Assembly: GCA_012960115.1 (NCBI GenBank)
Contig: DUBX01000043.1
Coordinates: 34,750-69,430 of the forward strand
DNA length: 34,681 nt
Direction: 5' to 3'
Source of the DNA: Porticoccaceae bacterium
GTDB lineage: Bacteria > Pseudomonadota > Gammaproteobacteria > Pseudomonadales > Porticoccaceae
The position numbers were made by a program, and so were the translations under genes. This document shows, piece by piece, positions 1-6,912 of the stretch; positions within the stretch are counted from its first letter, which is position 1; each line of letters begins with the position of its first letter. The notes under the pieces are model-generated. The model did not search any database, was not told where the DNA came from, and worked only from the letters and a program-made list of their open reading frames with translations.

Positions 1-2
1 AC

Positions 3-821
3 AGCACCATTGGTTTAGAAGACCCCGGTTACGTTGATGTGCGCAACATAGTATCCCTAGGTAACAGCACGATTAAACCGCTACCGGTCAATAACCAAGG
101 TTTAATTATTAACAACAATATAAACGACTGTGACTACATCTACGTCACTCCCAGTCATCAGTCGCCAACGACCGTCACCATGCCGTTGGCAAATCGTCGG
201 GCTCTGCTTGATCAGGCTGCAAGCAACGACATTATCTTGGTGGAAGACGACTACGAAAGCGAATCTAACTACCAATCTAACCCCCTACCAGCATTAAAAA
301 GTTTAGATGTTAATGATCGCGTGTTGTATATCGGCAGTCTTTCCAAAACCATATCTGCGGGCCTGAGAATGGGCTATGTGGTTGGGCCCGCTAAACTCAT
401 TTCAGAGCTGCGAGCGCTGAGGCGGCTAATGTTGCGCCACCCTGCAGCTAACAATCAACACTCAATGGTTCTATTTCTATCTCGGGGCTATCACGAATCT
501 TTGGTAAAAAATCTACACCGCACCTATCAAGACAGGTTCCAAATAATGTCTGAGGAACTTAGTAATATAATGCCGGTATCAGTAGCGACCACCGCATTTG
601 GCGGATCATCATTTTGGATTGAAGGTCCAAAAACCCTGGATGCTCGAGTACTTGCCTTGGAAGCTAAAAAGATAGGTATTATTATTGAACCTGGGGACCT
701 GCATTTTTATGGCCCAACGCCCCCTAAGCATTTCTTCAGGTTAGGTTTTTCTGCCATAAAAACGGAACAAATAAGGCCCGGAATAAAGTTGCTTGCAGAT
801 CTAATCACCCAGCTAACCTAG
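3..821 (+). CDS. tauR: MocR/GntR-family regulator, aminotransferase-like domain (TauR-like), 5'-truncated by window
   Basis: The reading frame is open to the window edge, so this is the C-terminal ~272 residues of a longer protein. The visible part is a fold-type I aminotransferase domain: an EDPGY motif near the start, VTPSHQSPT, the PLP-binding VEDDYESE segment, and SLSKTISAGLRMGY carrying the Schiff-base lysine. This combination is typical of MocR regulators, which fuse an N-terminal GntR winged helix (outside the window here) to this domain and use PLP as a sensor. Being immediately upstream of xsc in the same direction recalls the tpa-tauR-xsc arrangement of Rhodobacter, where TauR activates taurine genes. 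The TauR role is inferred from that context; a stand-alone aminotransferase is less likely because of the EDPGY/TPSHQ signature. Confidence 0.75.
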   Translation, partial: STIGLEDPGYVDVRNIVSLGNSTIKPLPVNNQGLIINNNINDCDYIYVTPSHQSPTTVTMPLANRRALLDQAASNDIILVEDDYESESNYQSNPLPALKSLDVNDRVLYIGSLSKTISAGLRMGYVVGPAKLISELRALRRLMLRHPAANNQHSMVLFLSRGYHESLVKNLHRTYQDRFQIMSEELSNIMPVSVATTAFGGSSFWIEGPKTLDARVLALEAKKIGIIIEPGDLHFYGPTPPKHFFRLGFSAIKTEQIRPGIKLLADLITQLT

Positions 822-822
822 G

Positions 823-854
823 CTGGAACAATAGAACGGTATAAACTGGTTCTA
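823..854. promoter_or_regulatory. candidate regulator-binding half-sites upstream of xsc
   Basis: Between the MocR-type gene and xsc there are two CTGG-containing heptamers, CTGGAAC at 823-829 and CTGGTTC at 846-852, whose starts are 23 bp apart. AGAAC (833-837) and GTTCT (849-853) also form an inverted repeat. MocR proteins, TauR included, are known to bind repeated CTGG-type motifs, so this is a plausible operator. No footprint or comparative alignment backs it. Confidence 0.3.
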
Positions 855-954
855 CCCTTTATCCCGTCGACTTACTAAGCTACGTCTAGAATTGTGGTGG
901 TTTAATTTTCAACTTCACAAACAGACACTTTAAAATTTAAAACAGGACAATATC

Positions 955-2718
955 ATGGCACGTATGACACCTAGCGAAGCATTCGTTGAAACACTAGTCG
1001 CCAATGGTGTCACAAAGATTTTTGGCATTATGGGCTCGGCATTTATGGACGCCATGGATATTTTTGCCCCAGCGGGCATCGAACTCATTCCGGTAGTCCA
1101 TGAGCAGGGCGCTGCTCATATGGCCGACGGTTACGCTCGCGCGTCCGGTGATCACGGCGTCGTCATTGGCCAAAATGGGCCAGGAGTTTCAAACTGTGTC
1201 ACGGGTATTGCTGCCGCTTTCTGGGCGCACTCCCCGGTCGTTATGATTACACCGGAAGCCGGCACTATGAGCATTGGCTTGGGCGGATTTCAGGAAGCGC
1301 AACAGCTTCCTATGTTCCAAGAATTCACCAAATACCAGGGACACGTAAACAACCCCAAACGCATCGCGGAGTTTACCGCTCGCTGCTTTGATCGAGCCAT
1401 GTCGGAAATTGGCCCCACACAATTGAACATCCCGCGTGATTTCTTTTACGGTGATATTTGTATAGACATTCCGCAACCACAGCGCTTGGATCGTGGTCCC
1501 GGAGGTGAAAAGAGTCTAGGAGAAGCGGCGTATCTATTATCTACCGCGAAGTTTCCTGTCATGGTTTCTGGCGGCGGTGTGGTCATGGCCGATGCCATTG
1601 ACGAGTGCAAGGCCCTAGCTGAATTACTCGGCGCACCCGTTGTTAATAGCTATCAGCACAATGACTCGTTCCCCGCTAGCCACCCTCTATGGTGTGGCCC
1701 TTTAGGTTATCAAGGGTCAAAAGCAGGCATGAAGCTCATATCCAAAGCTGACGTAGTGTTGGTCTTAGGCTCACGTCTAGGACCTTTTGGCACCCTTCCC
1801 CAGTATGAGCTTGAGTATTGGCCAGAAAATGCAAAAATCATTCAGATTGATGCAGATCACAAAATGCTGGGGCTGGTGAAAAAAATATCTGTCGGTATCT
1901 GTGGTGACGCAAAAGCCACTGCGGTTGCCTTGACTGAGCGCCTGTCTAAGTTAAACCTTGACTGCCATGAAAATCGGGACGCACGTATCGCTGAAATCAC
2001 GGCTCAAAAACAGGTGTGGGAAACAGAATTAGACGAGTGGACCCATGAAAAAGACCCCTACAGCTTAGATATGATTGTAGAGGCCGCTAGCGAAGACGGC
2101 GAATGGTTACACCCAAGACAAGTCCTGCGTGAGCTAGAAAATGCTATGCCAGAAAACGTTATGGTTTCTACGGATATCGGTAACATTAACTCTGTGGCTC
2201 ACAGTTACCTGCGCTTTGAAAAGCCTCGCAGTTTTTTTGCCCCTATGAGTTTTGGTAACTGTGGCTATGCCCTACCCACGATCATAGGTGCAAAGGCGGC
2301 AGCTCCACACCGACCCGCCATTGCCTATGCTGGTGACGGCGCCTGGGGTATGAGCATGTCTGAATTAATGACCTCTGTGCGTCACGACATTCCTGTTACA
2401 GCCGTGGTATTTCATAATCGTGACTGGGGTGCAGAAAAGAAAAACCAAGTTGAGTTCTATGATCGCCGCTTTGTCGCAGCCGAACTGGTTAGCGAAAGCT
2501 GGGCTGGTATTGCACAAGCGATGGGAGCAGAAGGCATTATCGTCGACAAATTGGAAAATGTTGGACCGGCTCTCAAGAAAGCCATAGACCTACAAATGAA
2601 TGAAGGTAAAAGCACCGTTATTGAGATTATGTGTACCCGAGAACTGGGCGATCCCTTCCGGCGTGATGCGTTATCCAAGCCAGTACGTTACCTTGAGAAA
2701 TACAAGGACTACGTTTAG
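955..2718 (+). CDS. xsc: sulfoacetaldehyde acetyltransferase (Xsc)
   Basis: Xsc is a thiamine-diphosphate enzyme that cleaves sulfoacetaldehyde with phosphate to acetyl phosphate and sulfite, the step where taurine, isethionate and related sulfonate pathways converge. The 587-residue length is normal. The N-terminal pyrimidine-binding domain has the catalytic Glu50 in VVHEQGAAHMADGYA. A central domain follows at about 185-340, and the C-terminal domain carries the ThDP/Mg motif starting G460-D461-G462 (AGDGAWGMSMSE), then FHNRDWGAEKKNQ. The ATG at 955 follows an AGGA Shine-Dalgarno at about 943-946. pta lies 98 bp downstream and uses the acetyl phosphate. The sulfite exporter and the taurine transaminase or dehydrogenase that often accompany xsc are not in the window. 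Confidence 0.96.
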   Translation: MARMTPSEAFVETLVANGVTKIFGIMGSAFMDAMDIFAPAGIELIPVVHEQGAAHMADGYARASGDHGVVIGQNGPGVSNCVTGIAAAFWAHSPVVMITPEAGTMSIGLGGFQEAQQLPMFQEFTKYQGHVNNPKRIAEFTARCFDRAMSEIGPTQLNIPRDFFYGDICIDIPQPQRLDRGPGGEKSLGEAAYLLSTAKFPVMVSGGGVVMADAIDECKALAELLGAPVVNSYQHNDSFPASHPLWCGPLGYQGSKAGMKLISKADVVLVLGSRLGPFGTLPQYELEYWPENAKIIQIDADHKMLGLVKKISVGICGDAKATAVALTERLSKLNLDCHENRDARIAEITAQKQVWETELDEWTHEKDPYSLDMIVEAASEDGEWLHPRQVLRELENAMPENVMVSTDIGNINSVAHSYLRFEKPRSFFAPMSFGNCGYALPTIIGAKAAAPHRPAIAYAGDGAWGMSMSELMTSVRHDIPVTAVVFHNRDWGAEKKNQVEFYDRRFVAAELVSESWAGIAQAMGAEGIIVDKLENVGPALKKAIDLQMNEGKSTVIEIMCTRELGDPFRRDALSKPVRYLEKYKDYV

Positions 2719-2719
2719 C

Positions 2720-2771
2720 GTCAATGAGGAGTACCCTTATCTTACTCAGAGTGTACTTGGGGTACATTGAC
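2720..2771 (+). repeat. imperfect inverted repeat between xsc and pta
   Basis: GTCAAT (2720-2725) pairs with ATTGAC (2766-2771) and GTACCC (2731-2736) pairs with GGGTAC (2760-2765), leaving a 5-base bulge (2726-2730) on the left arm and a 23-base loop. There is no U-run after it, so it looks more like an mRNA processing or stability structure, or a weak attenuator between the two cistrons, than a full terminator. Confidence 0.5.
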
Positions 2772-2816
2772 CTCCTGTTTGGGAAAAATCTCTATAAATA
2801 ATAAGCTAAGCTCATT

Positions 2817-3821
2817 ATGTCTATATTAAATACAATTATTGAAAGAGCGAAAACGACTGCAGCTAAACTTGTTTTCGCCGAAGGCCAGGATCCTCGTGTC
2901 ATCCAAGCGGCTCATAAGATTGTTAATGATGGAATTGCGCAAATCACAGTGCTTGGGACTGAGTCAGAAATCACCCAAGCATGTCTCTTAGCGGGCGTAG
3001 ATGCATGCAATTTTGATGTGATTGATCCTTTGTCATCTCCCCTTATTGCTGATTTTGCCCGCAATTTCTGTGAGGTACGTAAAGCGAAAGGCATCACCAT
3101 AGATGCTGCCACTGACATCATGAAAAACAGGCTGTATTTCGCTAGTATGATGTGTCATCAAGGATTAGTTGATGGTGTCGTCGCAGGAAGTGTTGCCTCA
3201 ACCAGTGATGTGCTTCGCGCCTCGTTACAGGTAATTGGTACTTCAAAAGGTATTAAAACGGCGAGTAGTAGCATGCTTTTAGACCTTGCAAGCCCTTCCC
3301 CTGGTGGCTACTCATCACTCCTATTTGCCGACTGTGCCGTTAATCCCAACCCAGATGCCGAGCAATTGGTTGATATAGCTATCGCATCGGCTAACACCTA
3401 TGCCACATTGACCGGCGAAAAACCCAAGGTTGGTTTCTTATCTTTTGCAACGCACGGCAGTGCTCAGCACGAATCACTAGATAAAATTAGACTTGCAGCG
3501 GCCCTGACACTATTAAAAGTAAAGGCCGAAGGGCTAGATATCATTGTCGATGGGGAGATACAGGCAGATGCTGCCTTAGTCCCTAGCATCTCTGCAAGAA
3601 AATGTCCTGATAGTGCATTAAAAGGAGAGACGAACGTTTTAATTTTTCCCGATCTTAACTCGGGCAATATTTCCTACAAACTGGTGCAAAGGCTAGCTGA
3701 CATATCCGTATATGGCCCACTTCTTCAGGGTTTAGGAAAGCCGATTAATGACTTATCTCGCGGCTGTAGCACAGATGATATATACGGAGTTGCCGCCATC
3801 ACTGTCTGCCAGGTGATCTAG
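2817..3821 (+). CDS. pta: phosphate acetyltransferase
   Basis: Interconverts acetyl phosphate and acetyl-CoA. Behind xsc it would channel acetyl phosphate from sulfonate breakdown into central metabolism. At 334 residues it is the short, single-domain PTA_PTB form, not the ~700-residue enterobacterial Pta with an N-terminal DRTGG region. Family signatures seen: KLVFAEGQDPRV near the N-terminus, VDGVVAGSVASTSDVLRAS in the middle, and the C-terminal NVLIFPDLNSGNISYKLVQRL segment. The start at ATG 2817 has only a weak Shine-Dalgarno, which would fit coupling to the upstream cistron. A strong terminator follows about 70 bp after the stop. Confidence 0.93.
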   Translation: MSILNTIIERAKTTAAKLVFAEGQDPRVIQAAHKIVNDGIAQITVLGTESEITQACLLAGVDACNFDVIDPLSSPLIADFARNFCEVRKAKGITIDAATDIMKNRLYFASMMCHQGLVDGVVAGSVASTSDVLRASLQVIGTSKGIKTASSSMLLDLASPSPGGYSSLLFADCAVNPNPDAEQLVDIAIASANTYATLTGEKPKVGFLSFATHGSAQHESLDKIRLAAALTLLKVKAEGLDIIVDGEIQADAALVPSISARKCPDSALKGETNVLIFPDLNSGNISYKLVQRLADISVYGPLLQGLGKPINDLSRGCSTDDIYGVAAITVCQVI

Positions 3822-3887
3822 CCTCGCCTATCAGGCAATAATATATCTAGTGGCACACTGATCCTGAGGAAAACTATCTTATACGCC

Positions 3888-3914
3888 AAAACCCCCCGAT
3901 CTCTCGGGGGTTTT
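3888..3914. terminator. bidirectional rho-independent terminator
   Basis: An A-tract and C-run (3888-3899) pair with TCGGGGGTTTT (3904-3914) around a 4-base loop, with one C bulged. The stem is GC-rich and flanked by A4 on one side and T4 on the other, so it can work both ways. It sits between the convergent pta (+) and the 239-residue secreted-protein gene (-). Confidence 0.85.
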
Positions 3915-3941
3915 GCGAACGTAAATATAATTGTGTAAAAC

Positions 3942-4661
3942 CTATTGTTTAGGCCAAGCTCTAACGGGAAGTACCAAAGAGGTGTTTAATACCGTTCTTA
4001 ATTTACCCACTTTTCTAGAAAATTTAGCAACCGCGCGGGATGACGTTAGAGTCGCTTGATTTGCTGTTAGCGTTTCAAAGTCTGAAGCACCGATATAAAC
4101 AAAATGTGAAACGTCATTGTTACCCAAGAATATTCTGTTCAAACCGTAAGAGCTAGTGACCGTTCCATCTGCAACGCTAGAATCTATAAGCTCGGTCCAT
4201 GCAGCGCCATAAGCCGCTTCATCGCTTACTGCCATATCATATTTCATGAAAACAGAATCTCTTCCCCAATCACCAACTTCGATCGCAGGAGTGACAGCAA
4301 ATTCTGACACCGGGTCAGACCCACTTCCAATTTCTTGGAACATAGTTGCACCCTCAGGACAAGATTGCATCAAGGCACCGGCTTTGGTGAAATCTGCCAT
4401 TTTTTCATAGGACACTATGATGAAATGGGTCGAAGCTACCGAACCATTAATGCCTTCAGCCATAAGGCCAACGTCAGCAGGTAACTGCTTGTCGCAATCT
4501 GAAGCGGCAAATTTATCCATTGCGCCAACAACAACCGCAGGATTTGTTACATTTAAGAAATAAAATGCGTGCATTGCATGCTTTCCTTCGCCCTCTGCAA
4601 AAACACCTTGCGATAAAAGAGCTGAAAGTAATATGAATATTCTTTTTATTTTTCTCTCCAT
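3942..4661 (-). CDS. secreted protein of unknown function with two similar halves
   Basis: I do not recognise a named family. The protein (239 residues) begins with a Sec signal peptide: MERKIKR, a hydrophobic stretch, and probable cleavage after GVFA (about residue 22). The mature part looks like an internal duplication. Half one (about 29-115) contains HAFYFLNV and THFIIVSYEKMADF; half two (about 133-225) contains VFMKYDMAV and SHFVYIGASDFETL, in the same order and spacing. That pattern suggests two ferredoxin-like alpha+beta units of the dimeric alpha-beta barrel type fused in tandem; this is inference from pattern only. Two cysteines in the first half could form a disulfide. The gene stands alone, facing pta across a bidirectional terminator. 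Confidence 0.75.
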   Translation of the reverse strand: MERKIKRIFILLSALLSQGVFAEGEGKHAMHAFYFLNVTNPAVVVGAMDKFAASDCDKQLPADVGLMAEGINGSVASTHFIIVSYEKMADFTKAGALMQSCPEGATMFQEIGSGSDPVSEFAVTPAIEVGDWGRDSVFMKYDMAVSDEAAYGAAWTELIDSSVADGTVTSSYGLNRIFLGNNDVSHFVYIGASDFETLTANQATLTSSRAVAKFSRKVGKLRTVLNTSLVLPVRAWPKQ

Positions 4662-5208
4662 AAGAAGTTAAGGACTTCTTATATGTAACAATTATTCATG
4701 AATGAAAAGAAAAAATTAATTGTCATCGCGGTTTTACCTAACATACGGGTCCTCTTTTTAGTGAAATATTACTTCTTTCATTTGGGGTTTTTACTCATCA
4801 AATGCTAGTTGATCCAAAGATAATTGATGGCGAGTCGCTAAATCACAGGCACTACAAAGTATTAAAAACCTAGGCGAACGAAAGGTCATACCGCTGAACT
4901 AAAACAGCTTTTTGGCGTTAAATACAAGCAATTGAAAGGCAAAAAAAACCCTGATTTCTCAGGGCTTTTGCAAAAGCAAATAAATGTATATATCTTCAGG
5001 GGGAGAACATGTACATTACTTAAGACAACTGTACGCACAAAAGTTCAATTTAATTTGCAAAAGAGTATAAATACGTTGAATTTTGTTCCATTCCTATTAT
5101 TTCATACCCTATATAACCCCTAGTTTTTAAACGCCTTAGCATCTATAGTTGAGTGCGTTCGATACTTTGAAATTGCAATAGATCACAAGATAATAAAAGG
5201 TCAAAAGC
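4662..5208. other. 547-bp intergenic region with possible gene relic
   Basis: AT-rich and without a credible intact gene. The left end must hold the promoter of the minus-strand secreted-protein gene and the right end that of the oxidoreductase gene at 5209. Around 4802-4985 short protein-like stretches appear in shifting frames (for example LQSIKNLGERKVIPLN ending in a stop, then QLFGVKYKQLKGKKNPDF in another frame), which may be debris of a decayed gene. I cannot assign its family. A terminator-like hairpin lies at 4941-4969. Confidence 0.4.
4941..4969. terminator. terminator-like hairpin
   Basis: CCCTGA (4949-4954) and TCAGGG (4959-4964) form a perfect 6-bp stem with a TTTC loop, preceded by A8 and followed by CTTTT. 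It could act on either strand. No intact gene ends here, so it may be left from a lost transcription unit. Confidence 0.55.
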
Positions 5209-6615
5209 ATGGCAACCATTAGCGAAGCCGCTCGAGAAACTCCCATTATTCACCATACCGACGTATTGGTTGTCGGCAGTGGTCCGGGAGGGCTGGCCGC
5301 CGCTATAGCTTCTGCCAGAGCAGGTGCCGAGACCACCCTTCTTGAACGCTATGGTTGCTTTGGCGGGAACCTCACTCAAGTGGGCGTCGAAGGCTTTGCA
5401 TGGTATCGACATGACAACACTGTCGACAGCGAGGGTATCGGCGTGGAATTTGAACAACGTGCAAAATCTATTGGCGCTGCAACGCCTGAACCTCAATCAA
5501 ACAGTCACGCCATAGATGGCGAAGCCTTTAAATATGTCGCCGACGTCTTGGTCGAAGAATCTGGGATTACACCAATGCTGCATAGAACAATGGTCGCACC
5601 TATTGTCGAAGGCGGCGTAATTAAAGGCGTTATTGTCGAGAGTAAAGCTGGGAGAGAGGCGATATTAGCTCAGCGTGTTATCGATGCTACAGGTGATGCC
5701 GATATTGCTCATAGGTCAGGCGCAATAGTAAACAAAACGCCGGTCGAAGAAATGATGGCGGCGTCTGTTATGTTTTCAATGAATGGCGTCGATAAAATGC
5801 GTTTTATAGAGGACGTTAAAGCAGACCCACATACCTACAGTGACTGGTGTGGCCCAGACTGGGCCATGGAAACTTCAGGTAAAGAAGACGCACTATTTTC
5901 GCCATACCTCAAGAAACCGTTTGAAAAGGCCATTAAATCAGGACTAATACCAGAGAATCTAAACACGATTACTGGAACCTGGGGCGCTATTACCGATCAA
6001 GGTGACCTGACTTATTTGAATTTGATTCATTTGGCTGGCCTTGATGCCACTAACCCAGACCACCTTACAAAAGGTGAGATGGAGGGCCGACGGCAGGCTA
6101 TGTTGGCTATAAAAGCCCTCAAACAATTTAACCCAGGGTGCGAGAATGCCAAATTGAGAAATTTCGGTATGACTCTTGGTGTTCGAGACACACGGAAAAG
6201 TTGTAAAGAAGATATTGAAGTTTTAAAACCAATGTTCAATAAAATTGATGCTGTTTATAATATGACCGCCCAGGATGTTCGTGAGCAAGGGAAGTTTGAC
6301 GATAGCATTGGTATCTTCCCAGAATTTATCGATGGCTATGGCATCCTCATTTTACCCACGACGGGCCGTTACTTTCAGCTGCCCTACCGTGCAATGCTGC
6401 CGAAAGGTGTTCGTCATCTTTTAGTGACGGGACGCAGCACCGGTGGCGATCGTGATTCCCATGCTGCAGTGCGTAATATGATGTGTTGCGCCGTCAATGG
6501 TCAGGGTGCTGGGGTTGCGGCGGCTATTTCTGTACAGACAGGTGTTGATGTCGCAGATGTTGACATCAAGTTAGTACAGAAAAAATTACTCGAGCAAGGC
6601 GCGCGAATTCATTAA
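5209..6615 (+). CDS. FAD-dependent oxidoreductase (FAD_oxidored family)
   Basis: A 468-residue flavoprotein with no signal peptide. The N-terminal Rossmann fold is clear: VLVVGSGPGG at residues 19-28, with Glu46 at the end of strand 2 (LLERYGCFGGN) to bind the FAD ribose. RVIDATGDADIAHRSG gives the second FAD contact, and the C-terminal LVTGRSTGGDRDSHAAVRNM segment is the usual FAD-closing motif. These match the PF12831-type oxidoreductases, whose substrates are mostly unknown; nothing here identifies this one. The ATG at 5209 has AAGGT about 10 bp upstream (5198-5202). It is a single-gene unit with no enzyme partner next to it, so pathway assignment is not possible. Confidence 0.85.
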   Translation: MATISEAARETPIIHHTDVLVVGSGPGGLAAAIASARAGAETTLLERYGCFGGNLTQVGVEGFAWYRHDNTVDSEGIGVEFEQRAKSIGAATPEPQSNSHAIDGEAFKYVADVLVEESGITPMLHRTMVAPIVEGGVIKGVIVESKAGREAILAQRVIDATGDADIAHRSGAIVNKTPVEEMMAASVMFSMNGVDKMRFIEDVKADPHTYSDWCGPDWAMETSGKEDALFSPYLKKPFEKAIKSGLIPENLNTITGTWGAITDQGDLTYLNLIHLAGLDATNPDHLTKGEMEGRRQAMLAIKALKQFNPGCENAKLRNFGMTLGVRDTRKSCKEDIEVLKPMFNKIDAVYNMTAQDVREQGKFDDSIGIFPEFIDGYGILILPTTGRYFQLPYRAMLPKGVRHLLVTGRSTGGDRDSHAAVRNMMCCAVNGQGAGVAAAISVQTGVDVADVDIKLVQKKLLEQGARIH

Positions 6616-6703
6616 AGCATTGCAAAGTCTACGATAAGTACTTGGTTTGCATCGGCATTTCTTTACTCATTGCAGACCCCTTTTCATTAGCCTCTCCCCT
6701 TAT

Positions 6704-6760
6704 TGATCACTTAATCATAGCTGAATAGCCCCTCCAGTCAAATCAGGGCTAGATCAAGGT
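6704..6760 (+). repeat. 57-bp direct repeat, copy A
   Basis: Matches copy B (8962-9018) at 53 of 57 positions in the same orientation. It contains TAGCCC (6726-6731) and GGGCTA (6746-6751), able to form a 6-bp stem around a 14-base loop. It lies downstream of the beta-propeller lipoprotein gene, which is bracketed by the two copies. Confidence 0.9.
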
Positions 6761-6834
6761 ACCCCCCTCCCGAAAGAGCCTAGTTCTGATATCTATATGG
6801 GCAACGCAAAAAAGGCAGAACCTTTAAGATTCCA

Positions 6835-6857
6835 CCTATGCAGATAGTTACCGGCTC
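6835..6857 (+). repeat. 23-bp dispersed motif, copy 1
   Basis: CCTATGCAGAT, a variable 6-base middle and CGGCTC. It matches 9554-9576 at 19 of 23 positions. Here it lies in the noncoding stretch after the oxidoreductase gene. Function unknown. Confidence 0.5.
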
Positions 6858-6863
6858 TAGATG

Positions 6864-6906
6864 TGCGTAGGAATAGTTATTCTACGCAATGCGCAGCCCT
6901 TTTTTT
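6864..6906 (+). terminator. hairpin followed by T-tract
   Basis: TGCGTAG (6864-6870) and AATA (6872-6875) pair with TATT (6878-6881) and CTACGCA (6882-6888) with one bulged G and a 2-base loop. A T-tract (about 6900-6906) follows about 11 bases later. It may end plus-strand transcription from the oxidoreductase gene before it reaches the convergent lipoprotein gene; the gap between stem and T-tract is longer than ideal. Confidence 0.5.
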
Positions 6907-6912
6907 ATAACT

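Noticed and set aside
1189-1476. Long antisense ORF inside xsc (and similar antisense ORFs in uvrC, hrpA, dusA, mltD)
   Set aside because: Each lies wholly inside a confidently identified gene on the other strand and has no recognisable protein sequence or ribosome-binding site.
4932-5123. 63-codon plus-strand ORF
   Set aside because: No Shine-Dalgarno; it runs through a terminator hairpin into AT-rich sequence. Its first residues are covered by the gene-relic note.
6790-6860. Resemblance to a c-di-GMP-I (GEMM) riboswitch: ACGCAAA, then GATAGTTACCGG, followed by a hairpin and T-tract
   Set aside because: The 5' half of the aptamer (paired GGCAAAC and tetraloop receptor) is not in the right place and no plus-strand gene follows. 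A covariance-model search would decide; a sub-threshold score would confirm the rejection.
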